In this document: positions 53,102 through 61,761 of the stretch, one piece after another | How positions within the stretch are numbered: position 1 is the stretch's first letter | Layout: every line of letters begins with the position of its first letter | Assembly: GCA_934130285.1 (NCBI GenBank) | Contig: CAKOXT010000004.1 | Span: forward strand, 62,001 to 126,000 | From: an uncultured Clostridia bacterium | GTDB taxonomy: Bacteria; Bacillota; Clostridia; TANB77; CAG-508 | DNA: 64,000 nt | Direction: 5' to 3' | Notes under the pieces: generated by a model | Database searches by the model: none | The model's input: only the letters and a program-made list of their open reading frames with translations | What the model was told of the DNA's origin: nothing | Position numbers and translations under genes: made by a program

Positions 53102-53725
53102 ATGCCTACAATAGATGTATATAATGTAGAAGGAAAAAAAGTTAGTACAGTAGATTTAAAAGATGAAATATTTGGAATCGAACCAAATGAAGCAATAGTA
53201 CACAGCGTACTAATCAACTTCTTAGCTAATCAAAGACAAGGTACACAAAGTACAAAAACAAGATCTGAAGTTAGCGGTGGTGGAAGAAAACCTTGGAGAC
53301 AAAAAGGAACAGGTAGAGCTAGACAAGGAAGTATAAGAGCACCACAATGGATCAAAGGTGGTATAGCATTAGGTCCAAAACCAAGAAAATATACTTATAA
53401 AGTAAACAAGAAAGAAAAGAGATTAGCTATTAAATCAGTACTAAGCTCAAAAGTAATAGAAAATCAATTAGTAGTAATTGATGAGTTACCATTCAAAGAA
53501 ATCAAAACAAAACAAATGGTAAATGCATTAACAAAGAACAAAATCGAAGGAAAAACATTAATAATGTTACCTGAGAAAAACGAAGCTGTTCAAAAATCAG
53601 CTAGAAACATAGAAGGTGTAAAAACAACATTAGTTAATACAATTAATGTATACGATTTATTAAAATACAATAAATTAGTTATTACACTTGATACAGTTAA
53701 AAAATTAGAGGAGGTGTATGCATAA
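53102..53725 (+). CDS. rplD: 50S ribosomal protein L4
   Basis: L4 lines the exit tunnel and, in E. coli, represses its own operon. The 207-residue protein has TRSEVSGGGRKPWRQKGTGR followed by ARQGSIRAPQWIKGG, the tunnel loop. Its 3' end overlaps rplW by 8 bp, showing translational coupling. Confidence 0.98.
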   Translation: MPTIDVYNVEGKKVSTVDLKDEIFGIEPNEAIVHSVLINFLANQRQGTQSTKTRSEVSGGGRKPWRQKGTGRARQGSIRAPQWIKGGIALGPKPRKYTYKVNKKEKRLAIKSVLSSKVIENQLVVIDELPFKEIKTKQMVNALTKNKIEGKTLIMLPEKNEAVQKSARNIEGVKTTLVNTINVYDLLKYNKLVITLDTVKKLEEVYA

Positions 53726-54074
53726 GATGTTAGCAGAAGATATAATTGTAAAACCAATCATCACTGAAAAAAGTAATGATGCAATGCAAGAAGGAAAATA
53801 CACTTTCAAAGTTGCTAAAAATGCTACAAAACCAGAAATAGCAAAAGCAGTTGAAAAATTATTCAACGTAAAAGTATTAAAAGTTAATACAATCAATGTT
53901 GATGGAAAGAAAAAAAGAGTTGGAGTACATCAAGGTAAAACAGCTAGCTGGAAAAAAGCAATAGTATTTGTAGATACAGATCCACAAGTTACTACATACA
54001 CTAAAAAAGGTGGAAAAGAAGCAAAAGGAACTAAGAAATATAATTCATCAATTGAAGAATTCTTAGGAGCTTAA
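53718..54074 (+). CDS. rplW: 50S ribosomal protein L23
   Basis: L23 sits at the tunnel exit and docks trigger factor and SRP. The protein of 118 residues (or 115 from ATG 53727) has EDIIVKPIITEKSNDAMQEG and ends in a longer acidic tail, STIEEFLG-like SSIEEFLGA. The start is ambiguous: ATG 53718 is 3-6 nt from GAGGAGG, and ATG 53727 (MLAEDIIVKP) is 12 nt away. A 225-bp noncoding insert follows. Confidence 0.96.
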   Translation: MHKMLAEDIIVKPIITEKSNDAMQEGKYTFKVAKNATKPEIAKAVEKLFNVKVLKVNTINVDGKKKRVGVHQGKTASWKKAIVFVDTDPQVTTYTKKGGKEAKGTKKYNSSIEEFLGA

Positions 54075-54165
54075 TTCAAAAGTTGAAATATCTGGAAAAT
54101 ACCAGGAAAATAAATAATATCTGCAGCGGAGCAGGAAAAAATCCGTAATATTATATGTAGAGGGG

Positions 54166-54275
54166 TTATCAAAAACGAGTATTACACGGAAAACTGACGA
54201 AGATTCCGCAGGCGTACAAAAGTACGTCGAGGAAAGATGAGGAAGTTTGACAAAGTAAGACGAAGTTTTTCATAA
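54166..54275. repeat. 110-bp imperfect hairpin element between rplW and rplB
   Basis: TTATCAAAAAC at the left pairs with GTTTTTCATAA at the right. Inside, AAAACT pairs with AGTTT, TCC with GGA, and CGTAC with GTACG around an AAAA tip. The sequence is richer in G+C than the flanking genes, and ribosomal operons rarely hold such an insert. The 54075-54298 gap has no ORF. Confidence 0.55.
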
Positions 54276-54298
54276 GCCCGAGAGAAAGGAAAACCAAA

Positions 54299-55126
54299 AT
54301 GGGAATAAAACATTACAATGCCTATACACCATCAAGAAGAAATATGACTTCTTTAACATATGAAGAAGTAACAAAAAAGACTCCTGAAAAATCATTATTA
54401 GCTAAAAAAGCTAAAAATGCAGGAAGAAATTCTTATGGTAGAATAACAGTTCGTCACCAAGGTGGAGGACACAGACAAAAATATAGAATTATAGATTTCA
54501 AGAGAAATAAAGAAGATATAGAAGCTACAGTAATTGGTATCGAATATGATCCAAACAGAAGTGCTAACATAGCTTTAATCGAATACAAAGATGGAGAAAA
54601 AGCTTATATATTAGCACCACAAGGATTAAAAGATGGTGATACTGTAGTAGCTGGAAAAAATGTTGATATTAAAGCTGGAAACTGCTTACCAATAGAAAAC
54701 ATACCAGTAGGTACATTAATTCACAATATCGAATTAAATCCAGGACAAGGTGGAAAATTAGTTAGAAGTGCTGGTCAATCAGCTCAATTAATGGCTAAAG
54801 AAGGAACTTATGCACACGTAAGACTTCCATCTGGAGAAATGAGATTAGTATTAGCTAGATGTAGAGCTACAATCGGTGTTATTGGAAACTCTGATCATGA
54901 AAATATTAAATTAGGAAAAGCTGGAAGAAAAAGACATATGGGAATCAGACCAACTGTAAGAGGATCTGTTATGAACCCAGTAGATCACCCTCATGGTGGT
55001 GGTGAAGGTAGAGCACCAGTTGGACACGCTGGACCACTTACTCCTTGGGGTAAACCAGCTCTTGGATATAAAACAAGAAAGAAAAATAAGACTACTGATA
55101 AGTTTATTGTTAAGAGAAGAAAATAG
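54299..55126 (+). CDS. rplB: 50S ribosomal protein L2
   Basis: L2 supports peptidyl transferase activity and subunit joining. The 275-residue protein has GRITVRHQGGGHRQKYRIID, GNCLPIENIPVGTLIHNIEL, and the conserved PTVRGSVMNPVDHPHGGGEG with the histidine of the loop. GAAAGGA precedes the ATG at a normal distance. Confidence 0.98.
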   Translation: MGIKHYNAYTPSRRNMTSLTYEEVTKKTPEKSLLAKKAKNAGRNSYGRITVRHQGGGHRQKYRIIDFKRNKEDIEATVIGIEYDPNRSANIALIEYKDGEKAYILAPQGLKDGDTVVAGKNVDIKAGNCLPIENIPVGTLIHNIELNPGQGGKLVRSAGQSAQLMAKEGTYAHVRLPSGEMRLVLARCRATIGVIGNSDHENIKLGKAGRKRHMGIRPTVRGSVMNPVDHPHGGGEGRAPVGHAGPLTPWGKPALGYKTRKKNKTTDKFIVKRRK

Positions 55127-55133
55127 CTGTTGA

Positions 55134-55336
55134 TTTCTAAGCTTTGCCAAAAGCTTAGAAAGTTACAGATATTTTCGTTAAAATGTGAACATTAGTGAAC
55201 ATTTTAACTTCATTGAAAAATAAATGTGGACAAAGCATTTTAATGTGAAAAATGAAGATACAAATGTGAACAAAGTGAACATTTTAACTTAAATTATTGG
55301 TACAAAATGTGAACGAAACATTTTATGAAAGATATA
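55134..55336. repeat. Hairpin plus tandem ~80-bp repeat between rplB and rpsS
   Basis: A hairpin TTTCTAAGCTTTTGGC-type stem (55134-55161) is followed by two diverged tandem copies of about 80 bp (55180-55260 and 55261-55336). Each has AAATGTGAAC..AGTGAACATTTTAACTT near the start and a second ATGTGRAC..AGCATTTTA/AACATTTTA near the end. The first copy contains a perfect 10-bp inverted repeat GTTAAAATGT / ACATTTTAAC (55177-55186, 55199-55208). The gap has no ORF. Confidence 0.6.
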
Positions 55337-55361
55337 AAGCTTAGGAAAGGAGAAAATATCA

Positions 55362-55643
55362 ATGTCAAGATCAAGCAAGAAAATACCATATGTAGCTCCA
55401 GAATTAATGAAAAGAATTGAAGCTATGAACGAAAGTGGTAAAAAAGAAGTTTTAAAGACATGGTCAAGAGCTTCTACAATATACCCACAAATGGTTGGAC
55501 ACACAATAGCTGTTCATGATGGAAGAAAACATGTTCCAATCTATATTTCAGAAGAAATGATAGGACATAAATTAGGAGAATTTGCTCCAACAAGAACTTT
55601 CAAAGGTCATGCAGGAGACAAAACATCAAAAGTTAAGAAATAA
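55362..55643 (+). CDS. rpsS: 30S ribosomal protein S19
   Basis: S19 binds 16S rRNA in the 30S head with S13. The 93-residue protein has SRSSKKIPYVAPELMKRIEA, WSRASTIYPQMVGHTIAVHDGRKHVPI-type core (seen as MVGHTIAVHDGRKHVPIYIS) and GEFAPTRTFKGHAG. AAAGGAG lies upstream; the leader before it holds a tandem repeat. Confidence 0.97.
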   Translation: MSRSSKKIPYVAPELMKRIEAMNESGKKEVLKTWSRASTIYPQMVGHTIAVHDGRKHVPIYISEEMIGHKLGEFAPTRTFKGHAGDKTSKVKK

Positions 55644-55687
55644 AATTTAAATAGAGACAAATAAGCTAAAAAGGAGGAAAATAAGTG

Positions 55688-56044
55688 ATGGAAGAAACAA
55701 CTCAAGTTCACGAGGCAAGAGCTTCATTAAATTATGCTAGAATTTCAGCTAGAAAAGTTAAAATAGTAGCAGATTTAATAAGAGGTAAAAAAGTAAGCGA
55801 AGCTTTAGCAATAGTTAAATTTGCTCCAAAAGCATCAGCTGAAATAATTGAAAAATTGCTAAAATCAGCAATTGCAAATGCCGAAAATAATCACTTTATG
55901 AAAAGCGAAGACCTATATGTTGCAGAAATATATGCTAACCAAGGTCCTACATTAAAAAGAATTAGACCAGCTGCTAAAGGTTCAGCTGTAAGAATAAGAA
56001 AAAGAACAAGTCATATAACAATAGTTTTAAGAGAAGCTAAATAA
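55688..56044 (+). CDS. rplV: 50S ribosomal protein L22
   Basis: L22 contacts all 23S domains and the exit tunnel. The 118-residue protein has EARASLNYARISARKVKIVA, and its tunnel hairpin PTLKRIRPAAKGSAVRIRKR, then TSHITIVL. GTG 55685 directly precedes ATG 55688; both are at acceptable distance from AAGGAGG. Confidence 0.97.
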   Translation: MEETTQVHEARASLNYARISARKVKIVADLIRGKKVSEALAIVKFAPKASAEIIEKLLKSAIANAENNHFMKSEDLYVAEIYANQGPTLKRIRPAAKGSAVRIRKRTSHITIVLREAK

Positions 56045-56064
56045 GAAAGGAGGATTCTTAAAAC

Positions 56065-56733
56065 ATGGGACAAAAAGTACATCCTAATGGATTAAGAGTA
56101 GGTGTTATTAAAGATTGGAACTCTAAATGGTATGCAGATGACAAAAACTTTAGTGATTACCTAGTAGAGGATTATAAAATCCGTAAATTCGTAAAGAACA
56201 AATTATTTGTTAGCGGAATTTCTAAAATCGAAATAGAAAGAACTGCTAAATTCGTAAGAGTAAACGTATACACAGCTAAACCAGGACTAGTAATAGGAAA
56301 AGGTGGAAACTTAGCTGAAGAATTAAAAAATCAATTATCAAAAATGATAGGAAAAGATGTAAATCTTAACATCGTTGAAGTAAAAAATATTGATTTAGAC
56401 GCACAATTAGTTGCAGAAAACATCTGTAACCAATTAGAAAGAAGAATTTCATTCAGAAGAGCTATGAAGCAAGCTATGCAAAAAACAATGAAAGCTGGAG
56501 CTTTAGGAATAAAGACTGCAGTATCAGGAAGATTAGGTGGAGCTGATATGGCTAGAACTGAATTTTATAAAGAAGGAACTATTCCTCTTCAAACTATAAG
56601 AGCTGACATAGACTATGGATTCTATGAAGCAAACACAACTTATGGAAAAATAGGTGTTAAAGTTTGGATTTATAAAGGTGAAGTTCTTCCTGAAAAGAAA
56701 AAAACTGTTAAAGCAGAAAGGGGAGAAGAATAA
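56065..56733 (+). CDS. rpsC: 30S ribosomal protein S3
   Basis: S3 forms part of the mRNA entry and has helicase activity with S4. The 222-residue protein starts MGQKVHPNGLRVGVIKDWNS, has the KH motif VIGKGGNLAEELKNQL and ends in a short Lys/Glu-rich tail. It overlaps rplP by 1 nt (TAATG). Confidence 0.98.
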   Translation: MGQKVHPNGLRVGVIKDWNSKWYADDKNFSDYLVEDYKIRKFVKNKLFVSGISKIEIERTAKFVRVNVYTAKPGLVIGKGGNLAEELKNQLSKMIGKDVNLNIVEVKNIDLDAQLVAENICNQLERRISFRRAMKQAMQKTMKAGALGIKTAVSGRLGGADMARTEFYKEGTIPLQTIRADIDYGFYEANTTYGKIGVKVWIYKGEVLPEKKKTVKAERGEE

Positions 56734-57164
56734 TGCCAGTAATGCCAAAAAGAACAAAATATAGAAAAATGCAAAAAGGTAGAAATAGAGGTAAAGCAAC
56801 AAGAGGAACTGTTGTTAACGAAGGTGAATTCGGATTACAAGCATTAGAAGCTGGATTAATAACAGCAAACCAAATTGAAGCTGCCCGTGTTGCATTAACT
56901 CGTTATATTAAAAGAGGTGGTAAAGTTTGGATCAAATTATTCCCAAACAAACCAATAACTAAAAAACCAGCAGAAACTCGTATGGGTAAAGGTAAAGGAG
57001 CTCCAGAATATTGGGTAGCACCTGTAAAACCAGGAAGAGTTATGTTTGAAATAGCAGGAGTTTCAGAAGAAGTAGCTAGAGAAGCATTAAGACTTGCATC
57101 TCACAAGTTACCAGTAAAAACTAAATTCCTAACTAGAGAAAATGAAGTAGGCGGTGATGAATAA
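56733..57164 (+). CDS. rplP: 50S ribosomal protein L16
   Basis: L16 positions the aminoacyl-tRNA in the A site. The 143-residue protein has MPKRTKYRKMQKGRNRGKAT, ITANQIEAARVALTRYIKRG, and RMGKGKGAPEYWVAPVKPGR with the conserved loop. Its start overlaps the rpsC stop, and rpmC follows directly. Confidence 0.98.
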   Translation: MPVMPKRTKYRKMQKGRNRGKATRGTVVNEGEFGLQALEAGLITANQIEAARVALTRYIKRGGKVWIKLFPNKPITKKPAETRMGKGKGAPEYWVAPVKPGRVMFEIAGVSEEVAREALRLASHKLPVKTKFLTRENEVGGDE

Positions 57165-57165
57165 G

Positions 57166-57366
57166 ATGAAGATAAATAAAATAAGAGAGATGTCTTCACC
57201 AGAGCTAGAAAACGAACTTAGCGAATTAAAAACAGAATTATTCAAATTAAGATTTAGCCTAGCAACAAACGGATTAGATAATCCTATGAAAATAAGAGAA
57301 GTGAAAAAAGACATCGCTAAAATAAACACAGTTTTAAAAGAAAGAGAATTAAAAGAAAATAAATAG
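57166..57366 (+). CDS. rpmC: 50S ribosomal protein L29
   Basis: L29 lies near the tunnel exit. The 66-residue protein starts MKINKIREMSSPELENELSE and has FKLRFSLATNGLDNPMKIRE. I prefer ATG 57166, just after the rplP stop codon (57164), with GGTGAT 7 nt upstream. An earlier GTG (57154) would overlap rplP. Confidence 0.96.
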   Translation: MKINKIREMSSPELENELSELKTELFKLRFSLATNGLDNPMKIREVKKDIAKINTVLKERELKENK

Positions 57367-57386
57367 AAGAAAGGAGAAATCCAAGA

Positions 57387-57650
57387 ATGGAAGAGAGAAA
57401 TCTTCGTAAAACATTAATTGGAACAGTTGAGTCTAACAAAATGGACAAAACAATAGTTGTTAAAGTTGAAACAGCTGTAAGACATCCAATATATAAGAAA
57501 ATAGTAAAAAGAACATATAAATTAAAAGCTCATGATGAAGAAAATGTTTGCCAAGTTGGTGACAAAGTAAAAGTAATGGAAACAAGACCTTTATCAAAAG
57601 ATAAAAGATGGAGACTTGTTGAAGTTGTAGAGAAAGCAGTAATAAAATAA
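57387..57650 (+). CDS. rpsQ: 30S ribosomal protein S17
   Basis: S17 is a primary 16S rRNA binder. The 87-residue OB-fold protein has RKTLIGTVESNKMDKTIVVK, YKLKAHDEENVCQVGDKVKV and ETRPLSKDKRWRLVEVVEKA. GAAAGGAG lies upstream of the ATG. Confidence 0.98.
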   Translation: MEERNLRKTLIGTVESNKMDKTIVVKVETAVRHPIYKKIVKRTYKLKAHDEENVCQVGDKVKVMETRPLSKDKRWRLVEVVEKAVIK

Positions 57651-57679
57651 TGTAAATATTAAAAGGAGGAAAACAGAAC

Positions 57680-58048
57680 ATGGTACAGCAACAATCAAGA
57701 TTAAAAGTAGCTGACAACACTGGTGCTAAAGAAATTATGTGTATCAGATGTTTAGGTGGATCTCATAGAAAATATGCTGAAATAGGTGATATTATAATTG
57801 CTTCTGTTAAAAGTGCTACACCAGGTGGTGTTGTTAAAAAAGGTGAAGTAGTTAGAGCTGTAGTTGTAAGAAGCAAAAAAGGTGTAAGAAGAGCTGACGG
57901 ATCTTACTTAAAATTTGACGAAAATGCAGCAGTAATTATTCGTGAAGACGGAACACCAAGAGGAACTCGTATATTTGGACCTGTAGCAAGAGAATTAAGA
58001 GAAAAAGAATATATGAAAATATTATCACTAGCTCCAGAAGTTCTTTAA
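57680..58048 (+). CDS. rplN: 50S ribosomal protein L14
   Basis: L14 forms bridge B8 with the 30S subunit and is a target of RsfS silencing. The 122-residue protein has QSRLKVADNTGAKEIMCIRC, VKKGEVVRAVVVRSKKGVRR and EDGTPRGTRIFGPVARELRE. AAGGAGG precedes the ATG. Confidence 0.98.
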   Translation: MVQQQSRLKVADNTGAKEIMCIRCLGGSHRKYAEIGDIIIASVKSATPGGVVKKGEVVRAVVVRSKKGVRRADGSYLKFDENAAVIIREDGTPRGTRIFGPVARELREKEYMKILSLAPEVL

Positions 58049-58148
58049 TTAAAAGGATTAAATATAAATGAGTTCAAAATATCAAGAGATAGATATTGAA
58101 AAACGTTAATAAATAAAAACTTCGAAAGAAATAGAGGTGAAAAAAAGA

Positions 58149-58457
58149 ATGAGAATTAAAAAAGGTGATACTGTACAAATATTATCTGGAAACGATAAAG
58201 GAAAAACAGGTGAAGTTTTAGAAGTAATACCTAAAACAGAAAAAATCATAGTAAAAGGTGTTAACATCAGAAAAAAACATGTTAAACCTAGAAAACAAGG
58301 TGAAGAAGGCGGAATAATCTCAACAGAGTGCGCTATTCACAGCAGTAAAGCAAATGTTGTATGTCCAAAATGCAATAAAGCAACAAAAATAGGATATACA
58401 GTTGAAAAAGATGAAAAAGTACGTGTTTGTAAAAAATGCGGAGCAAAAATAAAATAA
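58149..58457 (+). CDS. rplX: 50S ribosomal protein L24
   Basis: L24 starts 50S assembly. The 102-residue KOW-domain protein has MRIKKGDTVQILSGNDKGKT and ends with CPKCNKATKIGYTVEKDEKV and CKKCGAKIK, a four-cysteine zinc ribbon. The start at 58149 has AGAGGTG 9 nt upstream; GTG 58137 lies within that ribosome site. The 100-bp gap before it is noncoding. Confidence 0.97.
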   Translation: MRIKKGDTVQILSGNDKGKTGEVLEVIPKTEKIIVKGVNIRKKHVKPRKQGEEGGIISTECAIHSSKANVVCPKCNKATKIGYTVEKDEKVRVCKKCGAKIK

Positions 58458-58484
58458 TTAAATGAAAGGAGGATTTAAATCCAA

Positions 58485-59024
58485 ATGGAACAATTAAGAG
58501 AAACTTATAAAAATGAAATTATACCTGCAATGATGAAAAAATTCGAATATAAATCAGTTATGCAAGTTCCAAAACTAGAGAAAATAGTAATAAATATTGG
58601 ATTAGGAGATACAAAGGATAATCCAAAAGCATTAGATAATGCAATAAACGATTTAAGCATAATAACAGGACAAAAGCCAGTTATTACAAGAGCTAAAAAA
58701 TCAATTGCAGCTTTTAAATTAAGAGAAGGTGCTAAAATAGGATGCAAAGTAACATTAAGAGCTGGAAAAATGTATGATTTTGCATATAAATTCTTTAATG
58801 CAGCACTTCCAAGAGTTAGAGATTTTAGAGGAGTGTCAGCTAATTCATTTGATGGAAGAGGAAACTATTCTATCGGTATTAAAGAACAATTAATTTTCCC
58901 TGAAATCGAATATGATAAAATAGACAAAATAAGAGGTATGGATATTATATTCGTTACTACAGCTAAGACAGACGCTGAAGCAAAAGAATTATTATCATTA
59001 TTAGGAATGCCTTTTAAAAACTAA
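58485..59024 (+). CDS. rplE: 50S ribosomal protein L5
   Basis: L5 binds 5S rRNA in the central protuberance. The 179-residue protein has LRETYKNEIIPAMMKKFEYK, GQKPVITRAKKSIAAFKLRE and LPRVRDFRGVSANSFDGRGN. AAAGGAGG lies upstream. Confidence 0.98.
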   Translation: MEQLRETYKNEIIPAMMKKFEYKSVMQVPKLEKIVINIGLGDTKDNPKALDNAINDLSIITGQKPVITRAKKSIAAFKLREGAKIGCKVTLRAGKMYDFAYKFFNAALPRVRDFRGVSANSFDGRGNYSIGIKEQLIFPEIEYDKIDKIRGMDIIFVTTAKTDAEAKELLSLLGMPFKN

Positions 59025-59056
59025 GATTTAGTTAAAATGATGAAAGGAGAAAAATA

Positions 59057-59242
59057 ATGGCTAAAAAATCATTAAAAGTAAAATGTGCCAAAGAACAAAA
59101 ATACAAGACTAGAGAATATAATAGATGCAAAATATGTGGAAGACCACATGCATATATTAGAAAATTTGGTATTTGCCGTGTTTGCTTCAGAGAATTAGCA
59201 CACAAAGGTGAAATACCAGGTGTTAAAAAAGCTAGTTGGTAA
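59057..59242 (+). CDS. rpsN: 30S ribosomal protein S14, zinc type
   Basis: The 61-residue protein has CKICGRPHAYIRKFGICRVC, the four zinc-binding cysteines of the C+ S14 form, and FRELAHKGEIPGVKKASW. It is the short single-form S14 common in Firmicutes. GAAAGGAG precedes the ATG. Confidence 0.98.
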   Translation: MAKKSLKVKCAKEQKYKTREYNRCKICGRPHAYIRKFGICRVCFRELAHKGEIPGVKKASW

Positions 59243-59318
59243 TATATAAATAAAATAAAATTAAGCATTAAACACGAAAGTTTAAATGCAAATAAGAAAA
59301 AAAGGAGGGAAAGTACAC

Positions 59319-59717
59319 GTGAATATAACAGACCCAATAGCAGATATGTTAACAAGAATAAGAAATGCTAACAGAAATAAATTCAAAACTGTTGATGTAC
59401 CATCATCTAACATGAAATTAGCTATAGCTCAAAACTTATTAGATGAAGGATATATAAAAGCATTTGAAGAAATAAAAAATGAAAACCAAGGAATCATAAG
59501 AATTACTTTAAAATATGACGAAAAAGGAAATAAAGTAATTTCTGGATTAAAAAGAATTAGTAGACCAGGTTTAAGAATTTATGCATCTAAAGATGAATTA
59601 CCACAAGTATTAAACGGGTTAGGAACAGCTTTAATATCTACATCTAAAGGAATAGTTACAGATAAAAAAGCTAGAGAACTAGGTATAGGTGGAGAAGTAT
59701 TAGCTTATATTTGGTAA
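59319..59717 (+). CDS. rpsH: 30S ribosomal protein S8
   Basis: S8 is a core 16S rRNA binder and an autorepressor of the spc operon in E. coli. The 132-residue protein reads VNITDPIADMLTRIRNANRN and ends GGEVLAYIW. I chose GTG 59319, which has AGGAGGGA 8 nt upstream; the ATG at 59286 lies before that site. Confidence 0.97.
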   Translation: MNITDPIADMLTRIRNANRNKFKTVDVPSSNMKLAIAQNLLDEGYIKAFEEIKNENQGIIRITLKYDEKGNKVISGLKRISRPGLRIYASKDELPQVLNGLGTALISTSKGIVTDKKARELGIGGEVLAYIW

Positions 59718-59755
59718 TTAATTAAGAACAAAATTGAAGAAGGAGGAAAACTCAG

Positions 59756-60295
59756 ATGTCAAGAATAGGAAACAAACCTATCACAGTTCCAGATGGTGTA
59801 GAAGTTAAATTAGATGGAAACAACATTACTGTAAAAGGACCAAAAGGAACATTAGAAAGAGAATTACATAAAAATATCACTGTAACTCTTGACGGAAATG
59901 TTATTACAGTTACAAGACCAAACGACCAAAAAGAAAATAGAAGTTTACATGGTCTTACAAGAACTTTAATAAGCAACATGATCCACGGTGTTACAGAAGA
60001 ATTTACAAGAAAATTAGAAGTTAACGGTGTTGGTTATAGAGCACAAAAACAAGGTAAAAAATTAGTATTAACTTTAGGATATTCTCATCCAGTTGAGATG
60101 GAAGAACCAGAAGGAATTACTTTTGAAGTACCAACTCCAAACGAAATAATTGTTAAAGGTATTGATAAAGAAATAGTTGGTCAAACAGCAGCTGTTATCA
60201 GAACAAAGAGACCACCAGAAGTATATAGAGGAAAAGGAATCAAATATGCTGAGGAAGTTATCAGACGTAAAGAAGGTAAAGCTGGTAAAAAATAG
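59756..60295 (+). CDS. rplF: 50S ribosomal protein L6
   Basis: L6 lies near the factor-binding site. The 179-residue protein has SRIGNKPITVPDGVEVKLDG, VNGVGYRAQKQGKKLVLTLG and GKGIKYAEEVIRRKEGKAGK. AGGAGGA lies upstream. Confidence 0.98.
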   Translation: MSRIGNKPITVPDGVEVKLDGNNITVKGPKGTLERELHKNITVTLDGNVITVTRPNDQKENRSLHGLTRTLISNMIHGVTEEFTRKLEVNGVGYRAQKQGKKLVLTLGYSHPVEMEEPEGITFEVPTPNEIIVKGIDKEIVGQTAAVIRTKRPPEVYRGKGIKYAEEVIRRKEGKAGKK

Positions 60296-60363
60296 ACCAT
60301 AAAATATAATTAAAACAAGAATATATAGATAATATAAAGTATCTAATAAGAAAGGAGTTAACC

Positions 60364-60723
60364 ATGATTACAAAGACAGATAGAAAAGCTGAAAGAATAA
60401 GAAGACATAAAAGAGTTCGTAATAAAATTTCTGGAACAGCTGAATGTCCTAGATTATGTGTATATAGAAGTAACACTAACATCTATGCACAAATCATAGA
60501 TGATGAAGCTAAAGTAACACTTGCAAGCGCTTCAACACTTGATAAAGAAGTAAAAACTAAAAAATCAAACAAAGAAGCAGCTAAAGAAGTTGGAACTTTA
60601 ATAGCTAAAAGAGCAACAGCAAAAAATATCACTGAAGTTGTTTTTGATAGAGGTGGATATATTTACCACGGTGTAGTTAAAGAAGTTGCTGAAGCTGCAA
60701 GAGAAGGTGGACTTAAATTTTAA
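60364..60723 (+). CDS. rplR: 50S ribosomal protein L18
   Basis: L18 binds 5S rRNA. The 119-residue protein has RHKRVRNKISGTAECPRLCV, AQIIDDEAKVTLASASTLDK and VVFDRGGYIYHGVVKEVAEA. AAAGGAG precedes the ATG. Confidence 0.98.
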   Translation: MITKTDRKAERIRRHKRVRNKISGTAECPRLCVYRSNTNIYAQIIDDEAKVTLASASTLDKEVKTKKSNKEAAKEVGTLIAKRATAKNITEVVFDRGGYIYHGVVKEVAEAAREGGLKF

Positions 60724-60752
60724 TTTAAAAGAAAGGAGAAACAAGAAGTTTC

Positions 60753-61241
60753 ATGGAAGATAAATCTGTAGAATTAAAGGAAAAAGTAGTAGCTATAAAC
60801 AGAGTTGCTAAAGTTGTTAAAGGTGGTAGAACTTTTAGATTTAGCGCTGTAGTTGTAGTTGGAGACGGACAAGGACATGTTGGTGTTGGAAACGGAAAAG
60901 CATCAGAAGTTCCTGACGCAATCAAAAAAGCTATAGACGAAGCTAAGAAAAACTTAGTTGAAGTTCCAATCGTAGGAACAACAATCCCTCATGAATTCAT
61001 TGGAAAATTTGGTGCTGCAACAGTTATATTAAAACCAGGAGCAGAAGGTACTGGAGTTATAGCTGGTGGTAGTGTAAGACCAGTTCTAGAACTTGCTGGA
61101 TATAGAGATATCAAGACAAAAGTTATCGGAACAAACAATCCAAGAAATGTTGTTTATGCTACAATCGAAGCATTAAAGAACATGAGCACAATTCAAGAAG
61201 TTGCTAAAAAAAGAGGTAAAAAAGTTTCTGAAATTTTATAA
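60753..61241 (+). CDS. rpsE: 30S ribosomal protein S5
   Basis: S5 helps decoding accuracy. The 162-residue protein has VVAINRVAKVVKGGRTFRFS, GQGHVGVGNGKASEVPDAIK and GGSVRPVLELAGYRDIKTKV. It would normally be followed by rpmD (L30), but the 84-bp gap to rplO holds no such gene. Confidence 0.98.
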   Translation: MEDKSVELKEKVVAINRVAKVVKGGRTFRFSAVVVVGDGQGHVGVGNGKASEVPDAIKKAIDEAKKNLVEVPIVGTTIPHEFIGKFGAATVILKPGAEGTGVIAGGSVRPVLELAGYRDIKTKVIGTNNPRNVVYATIEALKNMSTIQEVAKKRGKKVSEIL

Positions 61242-61325
61242 TTAAATATATAAAATACTAGAAAAAAATAAAAAAGTATGATTAAATAATTAAGAAAATC
61301 AAACACATAATAAGGAGGTGCGAAA

Positions 61326-61760
61326 ATGGAATTAGGTAATTTACAACCAGCAGTTAAAAAAGTAACAAGAAGAAGAGTTGGACGTGGTATAGGTTCAGGA
61401 CTTGGAAAAACTTCAGGAAAAGGTCATAAAGGTCAAAAAGCTAGATCTGGTGGCGGAGTAAGAAGAGGTTTTGAAGGAGGTCAAACACCTTTATATAGAA
61501 GATTACCAAAAAGAGGTTTCAAGAATATAAATGCAAAGACATATACAGAAGTAACATTAACTATGCTTAACAAATCAAAAGCAACAGATGTTACAGCTGA
61601 AAGTCTATTAGCTGAAGGAATAATCGGAAAAATAAACGATGGAATCGTTGTTCTAGGAACAGGATCAATCGAAAAAACAGTTAACGTTAAAGCTACAAGA
61701 TTTACAAAAACAGCTGCAGAAAAAATTGAAGCCGCTGGTGGAAAGATAGAGGTGGTATAA
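61326..61760 (+). CDS. rplO: 50S ribosomal protein L15
   Basis: L15 is a late 50S assembly protein. The 144-residue protein has GRGIGSGLGKTSGKGHKGQK, RRGFEGGQTPLYRRLPKRGF and ends in a short KOW-like IEAAGGKIEVV. AAGGAGG precedes the start, and secY follows after one base. Confidence 0.98.
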   Translation: MELGNLQPAVKKVTRRRVGRGIGSGLGKTSGKGHKGQKARSGGGVRRGFEGGQTPLYRRLPKRGFKNINAKTYTEVTLTMLNKSKATDVTAESLLAEGIIGKINDGIVVLGTGSIEKTVNVKATRFTKTAAEKIEAAGGKIEVV

Positions 61761-61761
61761 G

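Noticed and set aside
58066..58110. Thirteen-codon ORF between rplN and rplX
   Set aside because: It has a ribosome-site-like AAAGGA but is too short to support as a gene without conservation data.
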